DNA of 64,000 nt from Parapedobacter defluvii (GCF_014642075.1 NZ_BMIK01000011.1:3550-67549), one strand, 5' to 3'. Counted from the first letter of the stretch, positions 45,050 to 55,525 are shown. The notes: generated by a model from the letters alone, not told the origin. Numbers and translations: made by a program.

Positions 45050-47893
45050 TCAAAAACCCCAGTCAATGCCTTTTAATACGGCTGGAACTCCTTTGTCTAT
45101 CCACGGTGCTGCGGGTTGTCCTTTTAAAAAGTGATCAAAAAATTCCAATTCCCGGCGCTGGATGTCTTTGCGGTTTTGGCGTTGCACCAAATTGTGCGCC
45201 TCGCCATTGTAATTTAACAGCCAGACCGGTTTCTGTAGGCGCCGGAGTGCGGTAAACATTTCGATGCCCTGATACCAGGGCACGGCACCGTCTGCATCGT
45301 TGCTCATGATGGCGACCGGTGTGGTTACATTCGACAGGTGAAACAGGGGTGAGTTTTCGATGTATAGATCCGGGTTTTCCCATAAGGTGGCCCCGATGCG
45401 GCTTTGGGTGCGTTCATACTGGAACTGTCGGTTCATGCCGCTTCCCCAGCGGATGCCCCCGTATGCCGATGTCATATTCACAACGGGTGCACCGGCCCAG
45501 GCCGCGGCATACATGTGGGTGCGGGTTATCAGGTGTGCCACTTGGTAACCGCCCCAGCTTTGGCCCTGGATACCGAGTTTTTCGCCGTCTACCCAAGGTT
45601 GCTTTTTCAATTCTTCCATGCCTGAATTGACGTATTCTTCCGCCGACCGGCCGGGATAACCGATTTCATACCGGATGTCGGGGGCGAAAACCAGGTATCC
45701 GTTGCTCACAAAGAAACTGATGTTGAGGCGGGAAGGGGTCGGCGTAGGTGGAATATAGGTGTGAAGCCCATCGGAAAGCCGTTCGTAGAAATAGGCAATG
45801 ACCGGATATTTTTTCGTGGGATCGAAATCCTCCGGTTTATACAGTATGCCTTCAGCCGCATAACCTCGTGGGGTGGTCCATTTTATCAATTCTGCGGTTC
45901 CCCAATTATAGGTCGCTTGCTGGGGGTTAATATGACTCAGTTGTGTTTCGTGTGAAAAATCCGGTGTTGTGTACAGGTCGGGTGCACATACATAGTTTTC
46001 TTTGGTGTATAGGTAGTTTTCGGCTTCAGTGGCTTTTTGTACAGCATGATAGCGGAAAGGCCCCATCACAATCTCCCGGGGGTCTCGACGGTTGCGCCCA
46101 TTGCCTGTATACCATCCGCTTTCTTTATTGGTATGGTTAAAGGCGGATAAGATCAGTGGTTTTTTTAAGTCAATGATGATGGGTTTCCGCTGTCCGTGGT
46201 AAGAACCGGCATCTTCGGGAAAATGAGTGTACCGGAAGGTAATCTGATTGCTTCTGCCCGCGCCGTTGGTCAGGATCCGGCGTTGGGTGCCGTCTGGACT
46301 GAATCCCCAGATATCGTATTTGTCGTTAATGAATACTTCTTCGTCATCTGCACTCCAGCCTGCAATTCCATATCCGTTGGGTTCATCGGGTACGTCGTTG
46401 TCTTCATCGGCAAAGCTGACCGGCAGATCACTGTTTAACCGCACGGTGCTGCCCGATGAGAGGGTGTGGCTATACCAACTGCTGTCCGATCGGTTGAACC
46501 AGGTGATGTACCTGCCGGTCGGCGAAAGCGCAATGGAACCCCGGATGTTTTCCGCCACTTTTTTACGGCTTCCGTCCGTTGTAGAAACGGCATAGATATC
46601 CTGAAACGAACCTCCCACCCATTGGGTTTCAATGCGCCGTCCTACATCGGTGGTTCCCAGGGCAAACTCATTATCGGCATCGTATGTTAAGCGTACCTCC
46701 GGTAGTTGCTCGTCGGCCAAAGGGATAACCCTTCTGCCCTGTTGGGGGTAGGTCACCGCCAGGTAACTCCGGTTTTGTTCCCGGCGGAGGTTAACCAGCT
46801 GCTGCGTTTGCAGGTAGTCGTCTTTCCAATGCCAGATGTCTACATTCGCATGTTCAAATTCAACAAGCGTGGTATCTTTTATCCGGGGTACAGGGGCTAT
46901 GCCGAAAAAAAGTTTTTCCCCGTTTTTGCTGAACCGGACATTACCCTCACCGCTTATATACCAATTTGGCGGTATGCCGTTGGTTCGGGCGTCGGCAATG
47001 ACGATCGCCGTATCCTGGGTATGCTGCCTGGGTACGTAATAGTAAAGTTTGAATGCTTTCCGGAGGGACTTCTCAGGGCTTTTATCGGCGGTAAACGCCA
47101 GTTGTAAGGCAGGTTCGTCAAAGGCAATGTTTTTATAAACGCCTTTTCCACGACTGATGTGATGGGATTCGTGGGTCGCCAGATCGTAATAATAGAGTCC
47201 GGCATCTGCACCGATGCTGTCTTTTTCCGCCGCATTGCGTACAAATACCAGTGCAGTTCCTGCTTTATTGAAATAATAGGTATCTACCCGCTCAAATGTC
47301 ATCTCCTCGCCGCTGGGCAAATGCTGTATATGTAAGATGGGCACCGGCTTTTTGTGCGGTGGTTCATCCGTACGGGTCGTATCCGTTTTTGTGGTATCCG
47401 CGGCCGCTGACGGGGATTCACTTATATAGGCAATGTATTCGCTCGTTTCCTCGGGAACTTTGTAGGACGTTACCCTGGCCACTTTGGCAAGCGCGGCTGT
47501 TTCCAAGTTAACGATTGCCAGTGAATCCTTCGGCATCTCATCGGGTTTCTTCTTCTTTATCCGCGCTTCCCGGGTTTCACTGAAAAAGGGCCTGATGAGT
47601 GCAACCAAGAATCGTTTATCTGCGGAAAAACTTGCTTGAGTTCCCCTGTCGATTTTTTGTACGTGCTGCTGATCGGGTGTAGTGATAATTAATTGCGCAT
47701 CACCTTCCTGCGGTGTTATGGTGTAATAGATAAAATGCCCATCGGGAGAAATTCCCGACGCGCCAATGCTTTGCCAGCCGTCATATACACTGTGGTCAAG
47801 CGGCTTTTTCTGGGCATGGGTTGCATAGGGTGTCAATAACACAATGCATAAAAAAAAGATAGTTTGCTTACGAGTGGGAAATTGGATTTTCAT
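45050..47893 (-). CDS. Secreted prolyl oligopeptidase-family (S9) peptidase
   Basis: This 947-residue protein has a signal peptide (IFFLCIVLLTPYATHAQ), a large N-terminal beta-propeller region with PDAMK-like repeats, and a C-terminal alpha/beta-hydrolase domain with the nucleophile Ser779 in GQSWGGYQ. The Asp (DADGAVPW) and His (GEAHNL) follow at the expected places. It probably cleaves oligopeptides in the periplasm. It is divergent from the ABC transporter pair and shares about 180 bases of intergenic DNA with it. Confidence 0.92.
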   Translation of the reverse strand: MKIQFPTRKQTIFFLCIVLLTPYATHAQKKPLDHSVYDGWQSIGASGISPDGHFIYYTITPQEGDAQLIITTPDQQHVQKIDRGTQASFSADKRFLVALIRPFFSETREARIKKKKPDEMPKDSLAIVNLETAALAKVARVTSYKVPEETSEYIAYISESPSAAADTTKTDTTRTDEPPHKKPVPILHIQHLPSGEEMTFERVDTYYFNKAGTALVFVRNAAEKDSIGADAGLYYYDLATHESHHISRGKGVYKNIAFDEPALQLAFTADKSPEKSLRKAFKLYYYVPRQHTQDTAIVIADARTNGIPPNWYISGEGNVRFSKNGEKLFFGIAPVPRIKDTTLVEFEHANVDIWHWKDDYLQTQQLVNLRREQNRSYLAVTYPQQGRRVIPLADEQLPEVRLTYDADNEFALGTTDVGRRIETQWVGGSFQDIYAVSTTDGSRKKVAENIRGSIALSPTGRYITWFNRSDSSWYSHTLSSGSTVRLNSDLPVSFADEDNDVPDEPNGYGIAGWSADDEEVFINDKYDIWGFSPDGTQRRILTNGAGRSNQITFRYTHFPEDAGSYHGQRKPIIIDLKKPLILSAFNHTNKESGWYTGNGRNRRDPREIVMGPFRYHAVQKATEAENYLYTKENYVCAPDLYTTPDFSHETQLSHINPQQATYNWGTAELIKWTTPRGYAAEGILYKPEDFDPTKKYPVIAYFYERLSDGLHTYIPPTPTPSRLNISFFVSNGYLVFAPDIRYEIGYPGRSAEEYVNSGMEELKKQPWVDGEKLGIQGQSWGGYQVAHLITRTHMYAAAWAGAPVVNMTSAYGGIRWGSGMNRQFQYERTQSRIGATLWENPDLYIENSPLFHLSNVTTPVAIMSNDADGAVPWYQGIEMFTALRRLQKPVWLLNYNGEAHNLVQRQNRKDIQRRELEFFDHFLKGQPAAPWIDKGVPAVLKGIDWGF

Positions 47894-48070
47894 AGTGCAA
47901 TATTGGCATAATTAGCTGTAAGTGCATGCTGGTGTATTATTTTTTTTACACGTTTGCATCGATAGGGGGGGGCAATACGCGGTTTTTTACCGTAACAAAC
48001 CTGTTTGCGGGGTGTCAAAATCAGGCAAATAGTTTATTTTTACGGGAATCTTGGATTAAATGAATCTTAC

Positions 48071-48766
48071 GTGTCGACGATATTAAGTGTAAAAGATGTG
48101 GGTAAAACCTACGAAAGCGCGGGTAACTCCTTAACGGTTTTGCACCGGATCAATTTTGACGTTGAAGCGGCATCAGCCGTGTCGATTGTGGGGCCTTCGG
48201 GGAGTGGAAAAACTACGTTACTGGGATTATGTGCCGGATTGGATCGGGCCAGTACGGGAAGTATCGTGTTAAACGGGATTTGCCTGGATACGCTGGGCGA
48301 GGACGACCGCGCGGGTGTACGGAATCAGTACGTGGGTTTTATTTTCCAGAATTTCCAGTTATTGCCTACGTTGACAGCGCTGGAAAATGTTAGGGTACCC
48401 CTCGAACTGCGCGGTGAGCGCAACAGCAGGAATCGGGCGTTGGAATTGCTGGATAAGGTGGGATTGGCCGACCGGAGCCATCATTACCCCTTGCAGCTGT
48501 CGGGAGGTGAGCAGCAGCGGGTTTCGATTGCGCGGGCATTTTCCAATTCCCCCCGGATTTTGTTTGCCGATGAGCCGACTGGAAACCTGGATGCTGAAAC
48601 CAGCGATACGATTGAACGCCTGTTGTTTGATCTCAATAAGGACATGGGAACTACGCTGGTACTGGTAACGCACGATATGGATCTGGCATTTAAGACCCAG
48701 CGCATTATCCGCATGAAAGGGGGAGCCGTGGTTTCGGATGAGGTTACACAGCCGAAGGAATTGTAA
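48071..48766 (+). CDS. ABC transporter ATPase, LolD/YbbA type
   Basis: From the GTG at 48071 (VSTILSVKDVGKTYE) the protein has 231 residues; the ATG at 48060 is out of frame and longer frames start without domain support. Walker A GPSGSGKT, the signature LSGGEQQRVSIARAF and Walker B ILFADEPTGNLD are all present and typical of the LolD/MacB/YbbA group. It pairs with the FtsX-like permease that starts one base after its stop. Confidence 0.93.
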   Translation: MSTILSVKDVGKTYESAGNSLTVLHRINFDVEAASAVSIVGPSGSGKTTLLGLCAGLDRASTGSIVLNGICLDTLGEDDRAGVRNQYVGFIFQNFQLLPTLTALENVRVPLELRGERNSRNRALELLDKVGLADRSHHYPLQLSGGEQQRVSIARAFSNSPRILFADEPTGNLDAETSDTIERLLFDLNKDMGTTLVLVTHDMDLAFKTQRIIRMKGGAVVSDEVTQPKEL

Positions 48767-48767
48767 G

Positions 48768-51329
48768 ATGGAAGTCCCTTATACACGACCGAAGCTGGCA
48801 GCGGGCTGGATAGTCCGGATGGCGTGGCGGGACAGCCGGCGGAGCCGTTCCCGGCTGTTTTTGTTTGTTTCCTCCATTATCATCGGAATTGCCGCGCTGG
48901 TTGCAATCTACGCTTTGGGTGATAACTTTGAAAAGGATATCGACAATCAGGCAGCGACGCTCGTAGGCGCCGATTTGGTGATCAGTAGCAACCATTCACT
49001 TGAAGAGGGGGAGCAAGGAATCATTGATTCGGTCAGGGGGCTGAGCAGGGCGCATGCTGAGGAGCAGAGTTTCGCATCGATGGTGTTGTTTCCCAAGAGC
49101 GGGGGGACGCGGTTGGTGCAGATACGGGCTTTGGGAGGAGACTTTCCCTATTATGGCAAACTAGAAACAGTGCCAGAGGCCGCGGGAAGGGAATTCCGGA
49201 ACCACCGGCAGGCATTGGTTGATAAAACGCTCCTGTTGCAGTTTGGAGCAGAAGTGGGCGATTCCATTAAGGTAGGTGAAGTGCTATTTGAGATTGCCGG
49301 GCGCCTGAACCAGGCACCCGGCCAAAGCGGAATCTCTACCACCATTGCGCCGGCTGTGTTCATTCCCATGGCGTACCTGGATGCAACCGGACTTAACCAA
49401 AAGGGAAGTCGGATCAACTATAGCTATTATTTCCATTTACCGGGTGGAAGGGATGCGGATGTACTCGCCAAAGGTCTGGATTCATTGCTGGAGGTACACC
49501 GGATGGGGTACGATACGATTGCGTCACGGAAGGAGGAAACCGGAAGGTCGTTTTCCGACTTAAGCAAGTTTTTATCATTGGTGGGGTTTGTTGCCCTGTT
49601 GCTGGGATGTATCGGTGTTTCAAGTGCCATTCATATCTACATTAAGGAAAAGCTGAACAGCATTGCCATTTTACGCTGCCTGGGAGCCAGTTCAAAACAG
49701 GCATTTTTGATTTTTCTCGTACAGGTTATGGGTGTGGGCTTCATCGGCTCGCTTATCGGTGCGATACTGGGTACTGGTGTCCAACAACTCTTACCGTTGG
49801 TGTTTAAAGATTTTGTTCCCGTTGCCATCAGCACGGATGTATCGTGGAGCGCCATTCTGCAGGGCATCGGCTTAGGCGTTTGGATATCCGTCCTGTTTGC
49901 CTTACTACCCCTGATCGGTATCCGGAATATCGCGCCACTGAATACCCTGCGGCTATCGCTGGATACCCCCAGTCCGATCAGAGACAGACTGAGTTGGCTG
50001 GTCTACGGCTTAATTGCCTTGTTTATCTTCGGTTATGCCTATCTGCAATTGAGCGGCTTCTTGCAGACGCTCGCATTTACCGCAGGTGTTGCGGTATCCT
50101 TTATGGTGCTATTTGCCACGGCGAGCTTGCTGATCTGGTTGGTCCGGCGCTTTTTTCCCGCCTCATGGAGTTATTTGTGGAGACAGGGGCTTTCCAACTT
50201 ATTCCGTCCCAACAACCAAACGGTTATCCTGGTGATTTCAATCGGACTCGGAACGGCCTTCATTGCCACCCTGTTGCTGGTCCAGGAAATGCTCATTTCG
50301 CGTGTATCGTTATCGTCAAGCGGAAACCAGCCCAATATGGTGCTTTTTGACATACAGACTTCCCAAAAGCAGCGGGTGGCTGAATTGGTTAAAGAGCAGG
50401 GACTGCCCGTAATCGATCAGGTGCCGATTGTAACCGTGCAGTTGGAAGCCATCAACGGAATTACGGCTGACCAGGCCCGGGCCGATAGTACCCTTCAGGT
50501 ATCACGGCGCGCGCTGGGAGGCGAGTTGCGGGCAACGTACCGGGACAGCCTGATCGATTCGGAAAAAATCACTGCAGGAACGTGGATGGGGGAAGCTGCA
50601 CGGGGAGAGATGCCACGCGTATCGTTGGAAGAGGGGTATGCAAACCGGATCCACGTATCGGTGGGTGATACGCTTTTGTTTAATGTGCAGGGCGTGCGCA
50701 TACCGACCCTGGTGGGCAGTTTGCGGGAAGTAGACTGGAACCGCGTGCAAACCAATTTCAGGTTGATTTTTCCGATGGGTGTGATTGACAACGCGCCACA
50801 ATTCCACGTACTGATGACCCGTGTGCCCGACGAGTCGGTGTCTGCCCGGATGCAGCAAGCGGTGGTTACGCAATTTCCCAATGTATCCATTATTGATCTG
50901 GGATTGATTTTGTCCGTATTGGATGAGATTTTAGATAAAATCGGGTTTGTTGTCCGTTTCATGGGTGGATTTAGCATGCTCACGGGTTTTGTGGTATTGG
51001 TTGCCTCGGTGATGATCAGCAAATACCAGCGGATCAAAGAGAGTGTGCTGTTGCGCACCATGGGTGCCTCAAGAAAGCAGATTTTGGTCATTACCGCATT
51101 GGAATATTTATTTTTGGGCTTGCTGGCTGCATTTGCAGGAGTTGTACTTGCCTTGGCAGGAAGCTGGGCATTGGCTGCATTCAGTTTTGAGGTGCCGTTT
51201 GCCCCCAATTTACTTGCAATGGGGCTGCTGATCATCGGGGTTACGGCAATTACGGTGTTGGTTGGCCTTTTCAACAGCAGGGGGATTACCCTGCGGCCGC
51301 CGCTTGAAATCCTGCGTAAGGATATATGA
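48768..51329 (+). CDS. FtsX-like ABC permease, YbbP type
   Basis: From the ATG at 48768 the protein has 853 residues: an N-terminal membrane helix, a MacB-like periplasmic domain, three helices (LVGFVALLLGCIGVSSAIHI, VMGVGFIGSLIGAILGTGV), a second half with the same layout, and the terminal FtsX block ISKYQRIKESVLLRTMGAS. This duplicated layout of about 800 residues is that of E. coli YbbP, which works with YbbA. The transported substrate is unknown; lipids or lipoproteins are plausible. It converges with the beta-lactamase-family gene, seven bases apart. Confidence 0.9.
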   Translation: MEVPYTRPKLAAGWIVRMAWRDSRRSRSRLFLFVSSIIIGIAALVAIYALGDNFEKDIDNQAATLVGADLVISSNHSLEEGEQGIIDSVRGLSRAHAEEQSFASMVLFPKSGGTRLVQIRALGGDFPYYGKLETVPEAAGREFRNHRQALVDKTLLLQFGAEVGDSIKVGEVLFEIAGRLNQAPGQSGISTTIAPAVFIPMAYLDATGLNQKGSRINYSYYFHLPGGRDADVLAKGLDSLLEVHRMGYDTIASRKEETGRSFSDLSKFLSLVGFVALLLGCIGVSSAIHIYIKEKLNSIAILRCLGASSKQAFLIFLVQVMGVGFIGSLIGAILGTGVQQLLPLVFKDFVPVAISTDVSWSAILQGIGLGVWISVLFALLPLIGIRNIAPLNTLRLSLDTPSPIRDRLSWLVYGLIALFIFGYAYLQLSGFLQTLAFTAGVAVSFMVLFATASLLIWLVRRFFPASWSYLWRQGLSNLFRPNNQTVILVISIGLGTAFIATLLLVQEMLISRVSLSSSGNQPNMVLFDIQTSQKQRVAELVKEQGLPVIDQVPIVTVQLEAINGITADQARADSTLQVSRRALGGELRATYRDSLIDSEKITAGTWMGEAARGEMPRVSLEEGYANRIHVSVGDTLLFNVQGVRIPTLVGSLREVDWNRVQTNFRLIFPMGVIDNAPQFHVLMTRVPDESVSARMQQAVVTQFPNVSIIDLGLILSVLDEILDKIGFVVRFMGGFSMLTGFVVLVASVMISKYQRIKESVLLRTMGASRKQILVITALEYLFLGLLAAFAGVVLALAGSWALAAFSFEVPFAPNLLAMGLLIIGVTAITVLVGLFNSRGITLRPPLEILRKDI

Positions 51330-51336
51330 CAGGAAA

Positions 51337-52770
51337 TTAATTCAGCATATATTTTAAGATCGCCAGGGCAACGGAGTCCACCGGTTCCGCCGTGTTGGAC
51401 AATACAACGATGGCCATTTTCCGGTCGGGTGTCAATGCGAGGTAGCTGCTGCTGCCGAATGTACCACCGTTGTGCCAATAAATAAGTTCATCGCCCACGA
51501 CGTTCATATGCCAGGCCAAGCCGATGTCGGTATCGGGGGGATTGAAATAGGTGAATTGGCGGGTCAGTGCCAAGGCATGCTCCAAATCGGTTTCCGGCAT
51601 TTTAAAATGAGCCTTTGCATACAAAAGCAAATCGGATACCGTAGATTTAAGTGAGCCGTGTGCCGTAAATGCATCAAATGTCCATAACGGGGTTTCCTGG
51701 CCTTTTTCGTTATATCCCTTTGCCACGTATTGGCTGTCGGGATCGGGATGTTCGGTCGTGTTTTTCATCCCCAAAGGCTGGCAGATGATTTCCTTCACCA
51801 TCTCATTGTATGGTTTTCCATAGACGGTGGAAAGAATGTCGCCCAGTATTCCGAATCCGAGGTTGCTGTACTGGTACATGGAATCCGGCGGAACAGTTGC
51901 TTTGTAGGCTTTCAGATAGCTGTACAGGTGTTCTTTGGTATAACTTTTATAGGGATCCAAGGGATGGCCGGCAGCCGTTGCGTCGAGGTTGCCGGGCATA
52001 CGGGGCAGACCCGACGTATGGTTGGCCAGGTGCATCAGGGTAATGCGTTGCAGGTCGGGGTTTTCTGCTACCGAGTCAGGCAGGTATTTGGTGATGGAAT
52101 CTTCCAGATTTACCTGCTGGGTTTGAACCAGATAGGCTAGCAGTGTTGCGGTAAAGGTTTTGCTGATTGAACCGATCTCAAACAGCGTGTTTTCATCCGG
52201 AAGCTGCTTGTTGTTTTTTTCGGTTTCCCCGTAATAAAAACCGCTGGTCTTTCCGGCATTGATGATGCCGATGGCTAACGCATGCGTATGGCCCTTGCGG
52301 CTATAGCTTAGCGCAACGGAATCTACATACCGATCAAACTTGGAGGCTGCCGCATTACTCGATTCGACGGCTGCATTTTTCTCCGGTACCGGATCGCCCG
52401 CATACGGCTGAAAAAGAAAAACATCAATTTTATTCAGGCTGTCAAGCCCCAAGACCAATTGCAGCGGAGTACTGATAAAGTTTAACTTATAGGTACCGGT
52501 ACCCTTTTCGAAGGTTTTTAATTCGGCTGACTGAATTTGCCCCAGTGGATAAAGTTGCTGGGACATGACGGTTTGGAATGCCTGCAACGAAAGAGATTGC
52601 TTGAATTTTGAGCTACCCAAGGCATAGATCGAATCCGTCTCCTGTTGATTGAAATGATACTCTATCTTATTGAATACTGCCTGGTTGATTCTCCGGGGTG
52701 TATCTTCTTCTTGGGCAAAGGCCGAATATAGAGGCAGTAAAGCGAGTAAAAAACAGAGGGTTCTGATCAT
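51337..52770 (-). CDS. Beta-lactamase-family serine hydrolase
   Basis: From the ATG at 52770 (MIRTLCFLLALLPLYSAFAQ, a signal peptide) the protein has 477 residues. An N-terminal part resembling DUF3887 (about 25-130) is followed by a class C beta-lactamase/DD-peptidase fold with SISK (Ser-x-x-Lys), YSN (Tyr-x-Asn) and HNGG (the KTG-like box). Such Bacteroidota proteins are usually peptidases or esterases and not resistance enzymes. Activity is unknown. Confidence 0.88.
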   Translation of the reverse strand: MIRTLCFLLALLPLYSAFAQEEDTPRRINQAVFNKIEYHFNQQETDSIYALGSSKFKQSLSLQAFQTVMSQQLYPLGQIQSAELKTFEKGTGTYKLNFISTPLQLVLGLDSLNKIDVFLFQPYAGDPVPEKNAAVESSNAAASKFDRYVDSVALSYSRKGHTHALAIGIINAGKTSGFYYGETEKNNKQLPDENTLFEIGSISKTFTATLLAYLVQTQQVNLEDSITKYLPDSVAENPDLQRITLMHLANHTSGLPRMPGNLDATAAGHPLDPYKSYTKEHLYSYLKAYKATVPPDSMYQYSNLGFGILGDILSTVYGKPYNEMVKEIICQPLGMKNTTEHPDPDSQYVAKGYNEKGQETPLWTFDAFTAHGSLKSTVSDLLLYAKAHFKMPETDLEHALALTRQFTYFNPPDTDIGLAWHMNVVGDELIYWHNGGTFGSSSYLALTPDRKMAIVVLSNTAEPVDSVALAILKYMLN

Positions 52771-52806
52771 GATTCCAAACATCCGGCAAAATTACGTGAA
52801 ACGTAG

Positions 52807-53550
52807 TTACATTCCTAATAATTGTTTCAGACGCGCGTAGCCGTTTTTACTGACGCTTACTTTTTTTCCATCCGAAAGTACAGCGATATGGCTGTCTTTT
52901 TCGTGGGGTTCCAAACGGATTATGTGATCGATTTTAACAAGGAATGAACGGTGCACGCGGACGAATTGAAGCGGATCCAGCTGCTCTTCAAAGGAAGCCA
53001 TGGTTTTGTTTTTCATAAATGTGCCTTCATCCGTGTGGATTTTTACATAGTCGTCATCTGCTTCCAGGTAAATAATACTGGCTGTGGGAATGATTTTGAT
53101 CTTGGTACCGGTCTTTACGACCACACGTTCGAGTTTGCCCCCTGTATGGCTGACGTCATCAATCAGCTTCCGTGTGTTTTCCCGGTCGGCTGCCAGCCCG
53201 CGCGTATCGAGAAACTTCGTCACAGCCTGATCAAAGCGGGTTTTGGAGATCGGCTTCAGCAAATAATCAACCGCATGCTGTTCAAATGCCCGGATCGCAT
53301 GGTCATCAAAGGCGGTCGTAAAAATAACAGCCGGTTGCCTGTCAATGATTTCCAGCATTTCAAACCCATTGATTTTCGGCATTTGTATGTCGAGGAATAT
53401 GAGATCCGGTTGGTATTGCATGATCGCCTTGGCACCTTCAAAACCGTCGTTGCACTCGGCTACGACGGTTATTTGAGGGTAGCTTTCCAGGTATTCAGCC
53501 ACCATGCTCCTAGCCAAAGGTTCATCATCTATCAATACCGTTTTAATCAT
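52807..53550 (-). CDS. LytTR-type response regulator
   Basis: This 247-residue regulator has a receiver domain (IFLDIQMPKINGF with the phospho-acceptor Asp; KPISKTRF) and a LytTR DNA-binding domain (IIYLEADDDYVKIHTDEG, FVRVHRSFLVKIDHI). It is the last gene of the LiaF-like/LytS-like/LytR-like set and overlaps the kinase stop by four bases. Confidence 0.94.
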   Translation of the reverse strand: MIKTVLIDDEPLARSMVAEYLESYPQITVVAECNDGFEGAKAIMQYQPDLIFLDIQMPKINGFEMLEIIDRQPAVIFTTAFDDHAIRAFEQHAVDYLLKPISKTRFDQAVTKFLDTRGLAADRENTRKLIDDVSHTGGKLERVVVKTGTKIKIIPTASIIYLEADDDYVKIHTDEGTFMKNKTMASFEEQLDPLQFVRVHRSFLVKIDHIIRLEPHEKDSHIAVLSDGKKVSVSKNGYARLKQLLGM

Positions 53551-54590
53551 AGTTGGGGGATCTTGATTATGCTGGTAAAGATATGTGTTGTTGCGTGAGT
53601 TTCCAACAAATCTGTCCGTCCAAACAATAAAAACAGGCGACGTTGCACACCGCGGAGTCCAAATCCTGTACCTCTGCGCGGTTTGTTACTTTGGCTATCG
53701 TACGGGTTCTCGATTTGTATTTCCAGCATGTGATTATTGCAGGTACAGGCTACCCCGATGGTTACTTTTTCCGTGGTGTCATACAATCCGTATTTTATGG
53801 CGTTTTCCACCAATGGCTGCATGATCATGGCAGGCAGTGTTTTGGTCAGGCACGCTTCGTCATAGGTTACCTGGGTTTCCAGCCGATGCCCGAAGCGTAC
53901 TTTTTCGATAGACAAATACAGTTGCAGGTGTTCCAGTTCATCTTTCAGGGCAATCAATTGCTGGTCATCCTTACGCAGGGTGCCCCGTAAAAAATCCGAC
54001 AACTGAAAGGTCATATTGCGGGCTTCTTCGGGCTTGCGTCCAATCAGCGCAATGATGGAGTTGAGACTGTTAAATAGAAAGTGGGGTTGAAGTTGCTGCC
54101 GGAGGTTGTAAAGCTCCGCTTCCCGTGCAAGCCGTTCCGCATCGGCTTTCCGCTGCTCATTTTCCTTGTGCTCCTGCTGAATGTTCCAAAGAATATTGAT
54201 CATGGCAATCCAGGCAATGAGCAGTGCATTGACGAAAAAACGCAGGGGTAACGACAGATCAATCTGGCTGAGGTAATTTTGGTCGTGAATGATGTATTGC
54301 AGGATCCAGCGATCCAGTGAGACACTGATAGCGGCCAGCACGAGACCCCAGATGACAATGTAGAAATAACCCTTTCGCCGGGGAAGGTAATGATTTAATG
54401 CATTGGCAATGACATAACAGCAAAGGGAGGTCAGTGTGGCGCTTATCAGGCTGTCGTTTAAAGCTAAATTGATATCGACCCCGAACCACCAAAGCAGCGC
54501 TGTCTGAATAAATGCACAAATGACCCAGATTATAAAACAGCTGATGTTTATCAATCGCTGTCTGGAAGATGTATAGGGGATACTGCTCAC
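53547..54590 (-). CDS. LytS/YehU-type sensor histidine kinase
   Basis: This 347-residue protein has four membrane helices in the first 140 residues (ISCFIIWVICAFIQTALLWW and following), a short coiled linker and a His_kinase domain with NLRQQLQPHFLFNSLNSI (phospho-acceptor His) and MQPLVENAIKYGLYD with a C-terminal GTGFGLRGVQRRL block. It lacks a large external sensor domain, so it probably senses membrane stress. It overlaps the regulator gene by four bases and follows the LiaF-like gene. Confidence 0.92.
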   Translation of the reverse strand: MSSIPYTSSRQRLINISCFIIWVICAFIQTALLWWFGVDINLALNDSLISATLTSLCCYVIANALNHYLPRRKGYFYIVIWGLVLAAISVSLDRWILQYIIHDQNYLSQIDLSLPLRFFVNALLIAWIAMINILWNIQQEHKENEQRKADAERLAREAELYNLRQQLQPHFLFNSLNSIIALIGRKPEEARNMTFQLSDFLRGTLRKDDQQLIALKDELEHLQLYLSIEKVRFGHRLETQVTYDEACLTKTLPAMIMQPLVENAIKYGLYDTTEKVTIGVACTCNNHMLEIQIENPYDSQSNKPRRGTGFGLRGVQRRLFLLFGRTDLLETHATTHIFTSIIKIPQL

Positions 54591-54598
54591 TGGGTCAA

Positions 54599-55483
54599 TT
54601 AAATGCTTTTAATGGTAATCCCTCCGAATATGGAGGTCCCCTTGATGTAGACCACTTTTTGCTCGTCGTGGGGGATGCCGTGTGTAAACCGCTTGTCGTC
54701 CACTTCGCCGAATACCGACACCACGTCAGAATGAATTTTCCAATGGGAAGGTACGATGATTTTTATTCCCGCGAAAATCTGAAATACATCAATGACGATA
54801 GGCTCTTGAATATCGGCCTGAATCAGATTGATATCCGTGCCTCCGAAAATGTTAATCACTTCACCGCCTTGGAAGTGTTTGGAAATGATTGTCTTTTTCA
54901 CATCACTGAAAACGGAGGTGGACTTCAGGTAATCGTCGGTTGAAAAGTTCGTATATCCTTCGGGTTCTTCCGTTTCGCTGAATGCAGTAGGTTCGTTAAA
55001 TGCGGCAGCCCCGCCGGGTGCAGGGCTGTCGGGTTGTTCGTTTACCACACGTTTGTCCCATTCATAGTCTCCGCCGGAATCGAACCGGTCGCGGAACCTG
55101 TGACGTCGGTCACGCCTTGGCGGACGGGGGCCGGGCCTTCCCTTACCCAATAACAGCCATAAACCTATACCGATGATAATGGCGGGCCATAAAAACGGGC
55201 CGATGTCAAAATACGCGATGTTCCGGAGCAGAAAAAACAACCCTAATCCCAGTAATATATACGATGCGGGATTTCTGAAATTCGAGTTTCCTCCGATCAT
55301 AAGGCCGACAGCAATGAGGATGACCGGCCATAGGTTTCCCCAATTGAATATCCAGGGGGGGAAAAGCCAGCCGAGCCCCAATTTTCCTGCAAGTAATACG
55401 GTACCAATGCCCACAATAATGATCCCTGCCCACATTCTACCTGCGTTGGAACTGCTATGCGTCGGATGATGTTGTCTATTCAT
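54599..55483 (-). CDS. LiaF-like membrane protein
   Basis: This 294-residue protein has four helices in the N-terminal 110 residues (IIIVGIGTVLLAGKLGLGWL, WPVILIAVGLMIGG, ILLGLGLFFLLRNIAYF, ALIIGIGLWLLLGK region), a charged linker and a C-terminal beta-helix domain (IISKHFQGGEVINIFGGTDI, VFQIFAGIKIIVPSHWKI) as in LiaF/YvqF. In Firmicutes LiaF inhibits the LiaRS envelope-stress system. Here its gene is first in an operon with a LytS-like kinase and a LytTR regulator, so a similar negative-control role is inferred. Confidence 0.9.
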   Translation of the reverse strand: MNRQHHPTHSSSNAGRMWAGIIIVGIGTVLLAGKLGLGWLFPPWIFNWGNLWPVILIAVGLMIGGNSNFRNPASYILLGLGLFFLLRNIAYFDIGPFLWPAIIIGIGLWLLLGKGRPGPRPPRRDRRHRFRDRFDSGGDYEWDKRVVNEQPDSPAPGGAAAFNEPTAFSETEEPEGYTNFSTDDYLKSTSVFSDVKKTIISKHFQGGEVINIFGGTDINLIQADIQEPIVIDVFQIFAGIKIIVPSHWKIHSDVVSVFGEVDDKRFTHGIPHDEQKVVYIKGTSIFGGITIKSI

Positions 55484-55525
55484 GATCTATTGTTAAACCC
55501 TTTACGTTCAAAAAAATTACTTATC

